64,000 nt of DNA, taken from NCBI RefSeq assembly GCF_007992175.1, contig NZ_BJZT01000031.1, forward strand, positions 1 to 64,000. The letters run 5' to 3'. Made by a program: the position numbers and the translations under genes. Shown piece after piece: positions 44,604 to 53,609 of this stretch (position 1 is its first letter; each line of letters opens with the position of its first letter). The DNA comes from Methylobacterium haplocladii (GTDB lineage Bacteria; Pseudomonadota; Alphaproteobacteria; Rhizobiales; Beijerinckiaceae). The notes under the pieces were generated by a model. That model did not search any database and was not told the origin of the DNA. It worked only from the letters and a program-made list of their open reading frames with translations.

Positions 44604-45722
44604 ATGGCCCCCCGCTTGTTCGAGCCGCTGCGTCTCGACGACCTCGACCTCGACAACCGCATCCTGATCGCGCCGATGTGCCAGTACTCGGCCCGCGCCG
44701 GCGAAGCGACCGACTGGCACATGATGCATCTCGGTCAACTCGCGATGTCGGGCGCTGGCCTGCTCACGCTGGAGGCCACCGCGGTCTCGCCCGAGGCCCG
44801 CATCACCGACTGGGATCTCGGGCTCTATTCGGACGGCTGTGAACGGGCGCTCAGTCGTGTGCTCGGCGCGATCCGGGAATATGCGCCGGCGCCGGTCTGC
44901 ATCCAGATCGCCCATGCCGGCCGCAAGGCAGCGAGCGATGCCCCGTGGGCCGGCGGTGCGCAGATCGCGCCCGACTCGCCCCACGGCTGGCGCACCGAGG
45001 CGCCCTCGGCGATCCCGCACGGCGAGGACGAGGTGCCCCCCCATGCCCTCGACACCGCCGACCTCAAGCGCATCCGCAACGACTTCGTCGCGACCGCGAA
45101 GCGCGCGATGCGCCTCGGCATCGAGGCGGTGGAACTGCACGGTGCGCACGGCTACCTGCTGCACCAGTTCCTCTCGCCGCTCTCGAACCGGCGCACGGAT
45201 GCCTATGGCGGCAGCCTGGAGAACCGCATGCGGTTCCCGCTGGAGGTGTTCGACGCCGTCCGCGAGGTCGTGCCGGCGGGCAAGCCGGTCTGGATGCGCG
45301 TTTCGGCGACGGACTGGGTCGAGGACGGCTGGAGCCTCGACGAGACGGTGGCGTTCGCCCAGGCGCTCAAGGCGCACGGGGCGGCCGCGATCCACGTCTC
45401 CAGCGGCGGTCTCTCGAACCAACAGAAGATCGCTCTCGGGCCGGGCTACCAGGTGCCCTTCGCCGAGCGGATCAAGGCGGAGACCGGCCTTGCCACCATC
45501 GCCGTCGGCCTCATCACCGAGCCGCGTCAGGCCGAGGAAATTCTCACGGCTGGCCGGGCCGACGCGATCTCGCTCGCCCGTGCCATGCTCTACGATCCCC
45601 GCTGGCCCTGGCACGCCGCCGCCGAACTCGGCGCGCAGGTGCGTGCACCGAAGCAGTACTGGCGCTGTCAGCCGCGCGCGTTGAAGGACCTGTTCAAGGA
45701 TACGCAGTTCGGCCAGCGCTGA
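44604..45722 (+). CDS. NADH:flavin oxidoreductase, Old Yellow Enzyme (YqjM/NamA-like)
   Basis: Protein of 372 residues with a TIM barrel binding FMN. Cys26 in APMCQYSA, the thermophilic-type OYE/YqjM hallmark, and HGAHGYLLHQFLSPLSNRRTDAYGGS, ending VSSGGLSNQ, are present. It reduces the C=C bond of activated enones. Isolated gene; physiological substrate unknown. Confidence 0.9.
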   Translation: MAPRLFEPLRLDDLDLDNRILIAPMCQYSARAGEATDWHMMHLGQLAMSGAGLLTLEATAVSPEARITDWDLGLYSDGCERALSRVLGAIREYAPAPVCIQIAHAGRKAASDAPWAGGAQIAPDSPHGWRTEAPSAIPHGEDEVPPHALDTADLKRIRNDFVATAKRAMRLGIEAVELHGAHGYLLHQFLSPLSNRRTDAYGGSLENRMRFPLEVFDAVREVVPAGKPVWMRVSATDWVEDGWSLDETVAFAQALKAHGAAAIHVSSGGLSNQQKIALGPGYQVPFAERIKAETGLATIAVGLITEPRQAEEILTAGRADAISLARAMLYDPRWPWHAAAELGAQVRAPKQYWRCQPRALKDLFKDTQFGQR

Positions 45723-45730
45723 CACCGGTA

Positions 45731-45754
45731 CCGTCACTGCGTGGGCAGTGACGG
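45731..45754. terminator. Hairpin between converging genes
   Basis: CCGTCACTGC, GTGG loop, GCAGTGACGG: ten perfect pairs immediately after both stop codons. No long T tract on either side. Confidence 0.65.
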
Positions 45755-45764
45755 AAAACACCGC

Positions 45765-46538
45765 TCACCGTGATACCGCCCCCACCAGCGGCCCGAGCGG
45801 GCGGCTGAGGTCGGAGCGGCCGAGGCCCGGGGCGTAGAGGCTGGACACCGAGCCGTCGAGAAACAGCGCGTTGCGGCAGCCGAGATCGTCCTTGAACAGC
45901 CGCGCGAAGGCACCGAAACTCACGGGACGCTCGGAGATCGCGAAGATGGCGGTGCGGCCGTCGTCGCGCACGCCGACGCCGTTGCGGACCTTCTGGCTCG
46001 GGCCGTCCTCCGAGATCTTCGGATGGATCTTGCCGTCGATCACTAGCATCGGACCGGATTGCGTCGCGAAATCCGGCTTCAGCCGCGCCTTTAGGTAGTG
46101 GGCCGTATCGAGCACGCCGGCCTTGTCGCCCTTCACATAGAAGATGCCGTTCGGCTTGAGATGGAAGTTGCCCGGTCCGTTCGCGGTCGAGACGCGCTTC
46201 ATCTCGCGCCCGTCTTCGACATAGAGCCCGACCGGTGCCTGATCCGCGTCGTACATGCCGGCATTCATGGCGAAGCTGAGCGCGGAGCCCTGCGCCCGTG
46301 CGAGGCTCGACAGCGAGGCGTAGGGGGCGCCGTCCCGGCCGAGCCAGAACAGGCGGACACGCTCGCGCTTCAGATCGACGACGCAGATGGTGTAGCTCTC
46401 GCCCTCCGAGAGGGCCGCACGGCATGGCCCTTTCGTGCCCGATCCGGTTTGTGCGGCGGGGGCCGGTTCGCGCGCGGCCGCCGGAACGGCGGCGACGATC
46501 GCTGCAAAGGCGATAAATCCGGCAAGGCGTGAACGCAT
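45765..46538 (-). CDS. Phosphodiester glycosidase-family (NAGPA-like) secreted protein
   Basis: Protein of 257 residues with signal peptide (MRSRLAGFIAFAAIVAAVPAAA). The conserved NAGPA/DUF2233 core includes SFAMNAGMYDADQAPVGLYVEDGREM, GNFHLKPNGIFYV, QSGPMLVIDGKIH and NALFLDGSVSSLYAP. Family members act on phosphodiester-linked sugars in envelopes; the substrate here is not known. The start is the ATG of the signal peptide. Confidence 0.87.
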   Translation of the reverse strand: MRSRLAGFIAFAAIVAAVPAAAREPAPAAQTGSGTKGPCRAALSEGESYTICVVDLKRERVRLFWLGRDGAPYASLSSLARAQGSALSFAMNAGMYDADQAPVGLYVEDGREMKRVSTANGPGNFHLKPNGIFYVKGDKAGVLDTAHYLKARLKPDFATQSGPMLVIDGKIHPKISEDGPSQKVRNGVGVRDDGRTAIFAISERPVSFGAFARLFKDDLGCRNALFLDGSVSSLYAPGLGRSDLSRPLGPLVGAVSR

Positions 46539-46732
46539 CCTGGGGTCCTGTGCGCTTCGGCAGGATCGTCCCGTCCGACCGCGCCTCTCCTCGCGGCAAA
46601 ACGCGGCGTTTTTCAAGCCGCAACCGTAGCGGTCCGCCGATCACGAAACCGGGACCGCCGTCGCATGAACCGTTTTCCGCACGTGGACGTTTACAGGGCT
46701 GATGGGGGAACGGCGTTTTCGGAGATGACACG

Positions 46733-47254
46733 ATGAAACGGGTGGTTCTGGCCTCGGCGCTGCTCGCGGGCGCCCTGGCATATGTCCCTGCGACGGCCGA
46801 TGCGCGTGGCTTCGGCGGTGGCGGTTTCGGTGGCGGTGGATTTCGCGGCGGTGGTTTCGGTGGCGGCTTCCGGGGCGCGGGCTTCGGTGGCGGCTTTCGT
46901 GGCAACGCCCTCGGCGGCAGCTTCTCCCGCGGTGGCTTCGGCGGTGGCGGCTTCGGGGGATATCGCGGGGGCTTCGGCGGATACCGTGGCGCCGGCTTCT
47001 ATGGCGGGCGCGGCTTTGGCGGCGGCTATGGCTGGCGCCGCAGAGGCTTCGGGTATGGCGGCCTCGGCCTCGGTCTTGGGCTCGGCCTCGCCGCAGGTGG
47101 CCTCTACGGCGGTTACGGTGGGTACGGGTACCCATACGGATACTCGACCGTCGGCTACGACGATTACGGCTACGGTGGCGGCTGCTACACCGTTCCGCGC
47201 TTGCGCTGGACCCCCTATGGCTACCGTCGCGTCCTCGTCCAGCGGTGCTACTGA
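46733..47254 (+). CDS. Gly-rich secreted protein, shorter paralogue
   Basis: Protein of 173 residues: signal peptide MKRVVLASALLAGALAYVPATADA, then about 90 residues of FGGG/FRGG repeats, GYGGLGLGLGLGLAAGGL, and a C-terminus with Cys in GGCYTVPRLRWTPYGYRRVLVQRCY. It clearly derives from the same ancestor as 1041-1727 (identical repeat style and LGLG block). Function unknown. A strong terminator follows. Confidence 0.82.
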   Translation: MKRVVLASALLAGALAYVPATADARGFGGGGFGGGGFRGGGFGGGFRGAGFGGGFRGNALGGSFSRGGFGGGGFGGYRGGFGGYRGAGFYGGRGFGGGYGWRRRGFGYGGLGLGLGLGLAAGGLYGGYGGYGYPYGYSTVGYDDYGYGGGCYTVPRLRWTPYGYRRVLVQRCY

Positions 47255-47288
47255 CGATTCGTCGGGATCCCGACAAATCGAAACCAGA

Positions 47289-47312
47289 AGGGCCGCATCA
47301 GCGGCCCTTTTT
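47289..47312 (+). terminator. Terminator of Gly-rich gene
   Basis: AGGGCCGC (47289-47296), loop ATCA, GCGGCCCT (47301-47308), then TTTT. Confidence 0.88.
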
Positions 47313-47530
47313 CATGTCGGCAAAAGATTATCCTATCAAATGTTAGTACAAGACCACGGAAGTAACGAAATTTTGATATTGGTGTAAACGGCAGCGCTCA
47401 GCTACACTGATTACCGGCGGCGCGTGGGGCCGGCGGTCGGCGAAATCCATTGCCTATCTCACCCAAGCGCCACCCGACGGCTTCAGTCTTCGGCCAACAT
47501 CTTTCGGTTCTCGCCATACCCGGACCTGCG

Positions 47531-47779
47531 ATGCCACCAATAGGACGACGCAAGAGCGCATCGGATCGACCCCCTGAAGCGCCCACCGCGCAGCCCGACG
47601 ACGAGTTGAACGAGACCCGACTGGATGCGCTCGTCGACAACTGCCTCGCAGCACATGCCATCATCGCCGAGCACGGCACGCCGGCTATGCGGCGGTTGAT
47701 CGATCTGCTTCTGTTCGAAATCGGCAGCGAGCTCGGTGAGCACGGCGAGTACCGTCGCCGAGGCCGGGACCTGAACTGA
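47531..47779 (+). CDS. Hypothetical protein, helical
   Basis: Predicted 82 residues, acidic start DELNETRLDALVDNCLAAHAIIAEHGTPAMRRLIDLLLFEIGSEL, then a basic tail ending RRRGRDLN. No family recognised. ATG 47531 has no strong ribosome site, and a TTG further up is possible, so confidence is moderate. Confidence 0.5.
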   Translation: MPPIGRRKSASDRPPEAPTAQPDDELNETRLDALVDNCLAAHAIIAEHGTPAMRRLIDLLLFEIGSELGEHGEYRRRGRDLN

Positions 47780-47793
47780 CGGTCGCGATCAGA

Positions 47794-48090
47794 TCAGAGC
47801 CGGCGGATCAACTGCCAAAGCATGAGCAGCACCACGCCGCCGCCGAGGCATCGTCGCCACGGATTGACGCCGCGGATGACCTCGTCGAGCGCCCACCAGG
47901 CGAGGCCGACGGCCGATATGATCTGCAGGGTCGGCATCGCCCACGCCGGCACGGCCACCGCCGACGCCTCGACGATCCAGGCGAGCCCGGCGGACAGGCC
48001 GAATACCCACAGGGGCAGGTTCGGCCATTGTCCGATGACGATCGCGCCGGTGGCGCGATCCCGAAAGAACCAGTCGACGAAGCGGCTCAC
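47794..48090 (-). CDS. Small hypothetical membrane protein
   Basis: Protein of 98 residues from a GTG start: three membrane segments (IVIGQWPNLPLWVFGLSAGLAW, AMPTLQIISAVGLAWWALDEV, GGGVVLLMLWQLI). The frame is open for a further 37 codons upstream, but those overlap the upstream small gene, so GTG 48090 is chosen. Not recognised. Confidence 0.6.
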   Translation of the reverse strand: MSRFVDWFFRDRATGAIVIGQWPNLPLWVFGLSAGLAWIVEASAVAVPAWAMPTLQIISAVGLAWWALDEVIRGVNPWRRCLGGGVVLLMLWQLIRRL

Positions 48091-48101
48091 GCCGAGCCGG
48101 A

Positions 48102-48293
48102 TCAGGTCTTGTCGGCCGGTGTTCCCTCGGCCTTGCGGATCGGATCGCAGATCTGCGGGCTGACTTTGTCGAGATGCTGACAGGCATTGGCGAGGTACCA
48201 CGTCCGCAATTCGGGCTGGTTCGGTGCCACGAACATCCCGACGAGCACGAAGCCGCCGACGAGTACGATCAGCAGGACGAGTAGGTTGCGCAT
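48102..48293 (-). CDS. Small membrane-anchored protein with Cys pair
   Basis: Protein of 63 residues: one N-terminal membrane helix (MRNLLVLLIVLVGGFVLVGMF), then a short polar domain with two Cys (ACQHLDKVSPQICDPI). Start supported by GGAGA and by the helix. It lies 11 bases upstream of the next membrane gene on the same strand, likely an operon. Not recognised. Confidence 0.65.
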   Translation of the reverse strand: MRNLLVLLIVLVGGFVLVGMFVAPNQPELRTWYLANACQHLDKVSPQICDPIRKAEGTPADKT

Positions 48294-48428
48294 ACGAATC
48301 TCCGAGAATGGGGTCTGCCTGTTTTCACGGCAGTCGACCGGTCTATAGCACATGGGGTCGCGACGGCGAGGACGCCGCCCCATCCGGCGAGGAACCCTCG
48401 AATGGATGGCCTCGGGCGGCGGTCGAAA

Positions 48429-48635
48429 CTACCGCGGGCGATCCCTCGGCATGGCGCTGTCTTGCGGAGGGGGGCGGCCGTTCTTGCCGCCGAGGTAACC
48501 GTTGTCCTGCAGCCAGATCAGCAGCAGCACGCTCCCCAGCAGGCTGGCGATCTGCATCAGGGAGCCCAGGTGCCGGCGCCAGAACACCATCAGCAGAAGG
48601 GTGCCGGCGAGTGCGATGCCGAGAACGAGGGTCAT
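48429..48635 (-). CDS. Small hypothetical membrane protein
   Basis: Protein of 68 residues with two membrane helices (MTLVLGIALAGTLLLMVFW and LGSLMQIASLLGSVLLLIWL), then a polar Pro-rich tail. Start preceded by AGAGAGG. Same strand as the small-gene pair at 47794-48293. No family recognised. Confidence 0.6.
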   Translation of the reverse strand: MTLVLGIALAGTLLLMVFWRRHLGSLMQIASLLGSVLLLIWLQDNGYLGGKNGRPPPQDSAMPRDRPR

Positions 48636-48837
48636 GGCCTCTCTTCTGCCATTCCAGCACGCCCAGCGCATCCCCGGTGTCGACGGCCGCAAGCGATGAT
48701 GGTTCACCGGGGTTTCGCTGGCTCGGCGTGCGGTGGGAATACTGACGTCGTGACGTCATGCGGAATCTTCGCGCAAAATCAGTAGATCGCGCAGGGTCCG
48801 AATTGTTGCCGAACACTGAAAGGTATGTCAGAAGCGC

Positions 48838-48852
48838 GTCTCGTATCGAGAC
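48838..48852. promoter_or_regulatory. 15-bp perfect palindrome
   Basis: GTCTCG TAT CGAGAC, 33 bases before the ATG at 48886. Operator-like symmetry; binding protein unknown. Confidence 0.4.
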
Positions 48853-48885
48853 ACGGCATCGGCCGGTCTTGAGGATCCGCTGCCC

Positions 48886-49146
48886 ATGACCATCCCCGCT
48901 TTCGGTGATCCGGCCATTGTGTCGACTTGCGACCCTATCGCCGTGATTCGCGCCCGCGCCGTTGCAGACGTCCGATGTCTCCGGGCTCTCGCGCGTGCGG
49001 CGTATCGGGATGGCTCGCCCAAGGCGGATCTCCGATCGGCCAATGCCCGCGCCGCAGCGCGGCAGGTGCTCGACCAGGCGCGCCGGCTCTCCGCCCTGCG
49101 CCCACCCGCGTCGAACGGCGTCCGACCGGCCGAGATGGCGGATTGA
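48886..49146 (+). CDS. Hypothetical protein
   Basis: Predicted 86 residues, Arg/Ala-rich helical (AVIRARAVADVRCLRALARAAYRDGS ... AARQVLDQARRL). No family recognised. Ribosome site weak; a palindrome lies upstream. It could be a non-coding frame, so confidence is modest. Confidence 0.42.
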   Translation: MTIPAFGDPAIVSTCDPIAVIRARAVADVRCLRALARAAYRDGSPKADLRSANARAAARQVLDQARRLSALRPPASNGVRPAEMAD

Positions 49147-49432
49147 TCGCGCTCTTCGGCCGGGATCATGACGTCGTCCGAGAGGACGGCGTCCGCCGCC
49201 GTGCCACCGACGATTCGTTCGGTCGCACCGGCGCGATGCGATACGCCGGCGAGGGAACGAGAACCGGACAGTCGCCCGCCCTTGATGCCATGCCGCCAGC
49301 CGCGAAAACATGGGCTGGACAACGGGCGACGAAGCCCGTAAACGCGCCGGACTACGCCGACCGGCCAACGACGTTCGTCGTCGAGACCGGATCGTGGGAG
49401 CCACGTCGGCTTACGACGCGTGCTCTCGGCGA

Positions 49433-49506
49433 TGGGGGATAGTTTAACGGTAGAACAGTGGACTCTGACTCCTCTAGTCGAGGTTCGAATCCTCGTCCCC
49501 CAGCCA
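49433..49506 (+). tRNA. tRNA-Gln (CTG)
   Basis: Acceptor stem TGGGGGA (49433-49439) pairs with TCCCCCA (49496-49502); D loop AGTTTAACGGTAGAAC, anticodon loop with CTG in GGACTCTGACTCC, TψC arm GTTCGAATCC, then G and encoded CCA. Confidence 0.93.
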
Positions 49507-49766
49507 GCCGTCTTTATAAGTCTACGATAATATTCAGACGCGGCTTATTCCAGCCTTCGGAGTGAGACGGCGAACAAATACGCCGGTTTGAGCGCCGCGT
49601 GGATTTACGCCGAGATCGATCGCGTCGCTGACGAAGATCGTACCGGCAACGTGATGCGGCACGGTCGATTGCCGGAGTTGCGCGGAGTTCATCCTGCCAG
49701 CCGCCAAATCGAACCTCCGACGAGTACCAGGCGAGATTCACAGCGGCAGCATGGGCGTCGTCGCGA

Positions 49767-50264
49767 ATGCCTTATGTCCATACGGTCATGTCATCGCCCG
49801 TCGGCGCGCTCACGCTCGTTGCGGGCGAGCAAGGCTTGTCGGCCGTGCTGTGGGAGAACGACGACCCGATGCGGGTGCGGATCGGTCGGGGCCAACCGGA
49901 CGATGACCACCCGATGTTGATGGAGACGCGGCAGCAACTCTCCGAGTACTTTGCCGGGCAGCGCCGGTCGTTCTCGATCGCACTCGATTTTCACGGCACG
50001 GCATTCCAGTGCCGGGTCTGGCACGCACTGTTAGCCATCCCGTTCGGTGAGACGCGGTCCTACGGACAGATCGCCGCTCAGATCGGTCATCCCAATGCGG
50101 TTCGCGCCGTGGGCTCAGCCAATGGCAGGAATCCGATCTCCATCATTGTGCCCTGCCATCGCGTCATCGGCGCATCGGGCAGACTCACCGGTTTTGCCGG
50201 CGGTGTGACAGCCAAAGACTTTCTGTTGCGCCTGGAAGGGCAGCGGAATCTGTTCGGTCAGTAG
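49767..50264 (+). CDS. ogt: Methylated-DNA-protein cysteine methyltransferase
   Basis: Protein of 165 residues, a suicide repair enzyme for O6-alkylguanine. The acceptor Cys130 lies in IVPCHRVIG; the helix-turn-helix (RSYGQIAAQIGHPNAVRAVGSANGRNP) binds DNA. Ogt type with no Ada transcription domain. Converges with phaZ, seven bases apart. Confidence 0.95.
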   Translation: MPYVHTVMSSPVGALTLVAGEQGLSAVLWENDDPMRVRIGRGQPDDDHPMLMETRQQLSEYFAGQRRSFSIALDFHGTAFQCRVWHALLAIPFGETRSYGQIAAQIGHPNAVRAVGSANGRNPISIIVPCHRVIGASGRLTGFAGGVTAKDFLLRLEGQRNLFGQ

Positions 50265-50271
50265 ATGACGA

Positions 50272-51675
50272 TCAGCCGACCCGCGCCGGACGCTCCGTGA
50301 TCGACCGCTTCTCGGCGCCCGAACTCGTCGCCGGTCGTCCGCCGCGGTGGGCTGCAATGCCCGCGTGCCAGTGGTGCTCGCTCGGCGGATGCTCGGCGCG
50401 CAGCGGATGGGGATGTCCGATACGGAAGCGGTCGGAGCGCGACTCCCAGGGCACGATCGCAGCCGCCTCGTGAGCGCTCGCGTTCGGCATCTCGGCGGCG
50501 CTGGCCTCCATGAACGCCGTGATCCTGGGCACGATCTCGGCGCGGAAGCGTGAGCCGTTGAAGATGCCGTAATGCCCGGCATCCGGCTGCAGGTGATAGG
50601 TCTTCTTCGCGTCCGGCAGATTCGCCGCGAGGTCGAGGACGGCTCGGGTCTGGCCGATACCGGTGATGTCGTCCTTCTCGCCCTCGATCGCCATCAGGCT
50701 GCAGCGGCCGATGGCTCCGAGATCGATCGCACGACCATGGTGCGTCAGCTCGCCTTTCGGCAGGCTGTGCCGAATGAAGACCTTGTCGACTGTCTCGATG
50801 TAGAACTCGGCAGTCAGGTCCATCACAGCGAGATACTCGTCGTAGAAGCGGCGGTGTTTTTCTGCGGAATCGCCGTCGCCCTGCACGAGATGGTCGAACA
50901 TGTCCCAGTGCGAGCCGGCATGGCGCTCGGGGTTCATGCTCATAAAGCCGACGAGTTGCAGGAAACCCGGATAGACAGCGCGGCCCGCTCCCGGATGACC
51001 CTGCGGTACGCGCTGGATACAGTGGGTCTCGAACCAGCGAATGCCCTTGTCCTGGGCGACCGTGTTCACGGCCGTGGGCGCATGACGCGTATCGATCGGG
51101 CCGCCGATCAACGTTGCGGAGAGTGGCACGCGCGGGTTGGCGTCCTCCTCCATGCGGGCGATCGCGGCGATCACCGGCACCGAGGGCTGGCAGACGGCGG
51201 TTACGTGCAGATCCGGCCCCAGGGCTTCGAAGATCTCGATGCAGTAATCGATGTAGTCCGACAGTCCGAAGGCACCTTGCGAGAGCGGAACCTCGCGGGC
51301 GTTCGTCCAGTCGGTGATGAAGACCTGATGCGTATCGACGAAGGCGGCAACCGTGCCGCGCAGCAGCGTCGCGTAATGGCCGGACATCGGCGCCACGAGC
51401 AGCATCTTCGGCTTCGTGGTGTCTGCACCGAAGGCCAGCACCCGGCAGAACGGCTTTTCCCAAACGACGCGCTCGGGCGCGGGCAGGTCGAAGGCCGGCT
51501 TGGGGTAAGTCCGGGTCGTCCGCTCGAACATCTCGCATCCGGCGGAAATCGCCGAGCGGTTCGGCATGTAAGCGAAGGGATGAAGCGGATTCTCGCACGC
51601 CAACTTCGTCGCTTCCGCCGCCATGCGGATCGGAGCGAGCATGAGATTTCGCGCCTCATGCATGAGGTACAGCAT
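50272..51675 (-). CDS. phaZ: Intracellular polyhydroxyalkanoate depolymerase
   Basis: Protein of 467 residues of the intracellular PHB depolymerase type. The nucleophile is a Cys: Cys162 in TAVCQPSVPV, with downstream Asp and His (GEKDDITG, DAGHYGIFNG) completing the triad. It degrades stored polyester granules. MLYLMHEARNLMLAP after CAGGAG is chosen over an ATG at 51771. The C-terminal 45 residues are Ala/His/Arg-rich and variable. Confidence 0.92.
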   Translation of the reverse strand: MLYLMHEARNLMLAPIRMAAEATKLACENPLHPFAYMPNRSAISAGCEMFERTTRTYPKPAFDLPAPERVVWEKPFCRVLAFGADTTKPKMLLVAPMSGHYATLLRGTVAAFVDTHQVFITDWTNAREVPLSQGAFGLSDYIDYCIEIFEALGPDLHVTAVCQPSVPVIAAIARMEEDANPRVPLSATLIGGPIDTRHAPTAVNTVAQDKGIRWFETHCIQRVPQGHPGAGRAVYPGFLQLVGFMSMNPERHAGSHWDMFDHLVQGDGDSAEKHRRFYDEYLAVMDLTAEFYIETVDKVFIRHSLPKGELTHHGRAIDLGAIGRCSLMAIEGEKDDITGIGQTRAVLDLAANLPDAKKTYHLQPDAGHYGIFNGSRFRAEIVPRITAFMEASAAEMPNASAHEAAAIVPWESRSDRFRIGHPHPLRAEHPPSEHHWHAGIAAHRGGRPATSSGAEKRSITERPARVG

Positions 51676-52104
51676 TGCGAGCACTCCTGGGAGCAGCTCG
51701 CGAAACAAGCTGTCCTTCGCGTCAAATGGTTGCGGTGGGCAACGCGAGGGTTGCAGGATGGTTGCCTGCACAAAATTTCAGGTCTGCTTCAATTCGGTTT
51801 TGCCGTTTCGGCATCATAGTGACGGATTGCGTCGTCAATCTCGGCGCGAAAACGGCTGAGTTCCGGCCATCCGCTGCGTCGGCGTGCTTCACCTGCGCCA
51901 CCATTGCCAGTGGATCAAAGCCGTCGCCGCGCCTCTTCTCGCACGCGGGGCGAAGCGGACCGCGTGCAGCGCGGTGGAATCGGCTGCACGCGCCCGAGAT
52001 GCCACACCAAAACGGCACCGCCGCCTCCGTCCGCTTCTCCGCCACCGCCCCGACAGTTGGAGGAGAAGCGCGAGCCATGCCGAATGGCTCAATCGGCAAC
52101 GGCG
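51676..52104. other. Spacer phaZ / dehydrogenase with hairpin
   Basis: Spacer of 429 bases, no supported gene. It includes a ten-base perfect inverted repeat CGCGTGCAGC (51961-51970) and GCTGCACGCG (51983-51992) that may end the dehydrogenase transcript. An AT-rich region near 51770-51830 should hold the phaZ promoter. Confidence 0.45.
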
Positions 52105-53538
52105 TCACGCATCCGCCTGGGTGACGAACTTCGTCGTCAGGTAGGCCTCGATGGCCTCCGAGCCGCCCTCGCTGCCGTAGCCCGAATCCCGTACCCCCCC
52201 GAAGGGCGTCTCGGGGAGCGCGATGCCGTGATGGTTGATCGAGACCATGCCGGCCTCGATGCCCTTGGCCACGCGCGCGGCCCGGCTCGCGGAGCGGGTA
52301 TAGGCGTAGGAGGCAAGCCCGAACGGCAGCCGGTTGGCCTCGACGATGGCCTCCTCGTCGTCGCCGAAGCGGTTGATCAGGGCGATCGGGCCGAACGGCT
52401 CCTCGTTCATGGCGCGGGCATCGCGCGGGACTTCGGTGAGGATCGTGGGCTCGAAGAAATTGCCGCGGTTGCCGATGCGCTTGCCGCCGGTACGCAGCCG
52501 CGCGCCCTTCGCTTCGGCATCGGCGACGAGGGCTTCGATCGCCTCGAGCCGGCGACCATGGATCAGCGGCCCCATGGTGGTGCCTTCGTCGAGCCCGTTG
52601 CCGACCTTGATCGCCCTCGCGGCTTCGACGAAACCCTCGACGAACCGGTCGTAGACTCGGTCCTGCACGAGGAAGCGGGTCGGGGCCACGCAGACCTGAC
52701 CGGCATTGCGAAACTTGTTGGTGCCGAGGACCTTCACGGCCGTCTCGACGTCGGCATCGTCGAACACGATCGCCGGGGCGTGGCCGCCGAGCTCCATCGT
52801 CGCCCGCTTCATGTGCTGTCCCGCCAGCGCGGCGAGCTGCTTGCCGACGGGAACGGAGCCGGTGAACGAGATCTTTCGTACGATCGGATGCGGGATCAGG
52901 TAGCCGGAGATCGCGGCCGGATCGCCGAAGACCAAGGAGAGCGCGTTGCCCGGAACGCCGGCATCGAGGAAGGCACGCACCAGTTCCCGGCAGCTCGCGG
53001 GCGTATCCTCCGGGCCTTTGAGGATCACCGAGCAGCCGGTGCAGAGCGCCGCCGAGATCTTTCGGACGGCTTGGTTGATCGGGAAGTTCCAGGGCGTGAA
53101 GGCAGCCACCGGCCCGATCGGCTCGCGCACCACGAATTGCAGCACGCCCTCGGTGCGGGCCGGGATGACGCGGCCATAGGCCCGGCGGCCTTCCTCGGCG
53201 AACCACTCCATGATGTCGGAGGCGACGGCGGTCTCGATGCGGGCTTCCGCCAGCGGCTTGCCCTGCTCCGCACTCATCAGCCGAGCGACATCCTCGGCGC
53301 GCTCGCGCAGCAGGCTGGCGGCCGTGCGCAGCACCTTGCCGCGCTCGAAGGCCGAAACTCTGCGCCATGCCGTGAAGCCGCGATCCGCCGCCGCGAGGGC
53401 TTCGTCGAGATCCGCCTGCGTCGCCACCGCGACCCGGCCGAGGGTCTCGCCGGTGGCCGGGTTGAGGTTGGCGAGCGTCGCGCGCTCACGGCCATCGCGC
53501 CAGGAGCCGGCAATGTGGAGCTGAACGGAGTGGTCCAT
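52105..53538 (-). CDS. NAD(P)-dependent aldehyde dehydrogenase, succinate-semialdehyde type
   Basis: Protein of 477 residues, complete. Catalytic Glu249 in MELGGHAP and Cys283 in [12 protein letters not shown]-binding FTGSVPVGK. Similarity to GabD, with [14 protein letters not shown] and SINHHG before the C-terminus, suggests succinate-semialdehyde or a related semialdehyde as substrate, but no gab genes are adjacent. Confidence 0.88.
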   Translation of the reverse strand: MDHSVQLHIAGSWRDGRERATLANLNPATGETLGRVAVATQADLDEALAAADRGFTAWRRVSAFERGKVLRTAASLLRERAEDVARLMSAEQGKPLAEARIETAVASDIMEWFAEEGRRAYGRVIPARTEGVLQFVVREPIGPVAAFTPWNFPINQAVRKISAALCTGCSVILKGPEDTPASCRELVRAFLDAGVPGNALSLVFGDPAAISGYLIPHPIVRKISFTGSVPVGKQLAALAGQHMKRATMELGGHAPAIVFDDADVETAVKVLGTNKFRNAGQVCVAPTRFLVQDRVYDRFVEGFVEAARAIKVGNGLDEGTTMGPLIHGRRLEAIEALVADAEAKGARLRTGGKRIGNRGNFFEPTILTEVPRDARAMNEEPFGPIALINRFGDDEEAIVEANRLPFGLASYAYTRSASRAARVAKGIEAGMVSINHHGIALPETPFGGVRDSGYGSEGGSEAIEAYLTTKFVTQADA

Positions 53539-53609
53539 CCGGAGAGGCCTCGTGCATCGTTAAGACGATGCCCCCAGATAGGGAGGTTCGGCGTGACCTC
53601 CAACGCAGC

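Noticed and set aside
49147..49432. Short frames between 48886 gene and tRNA-Gln
   Set aside because: Arg/Pro-rich, no ribosome site, no similarity.
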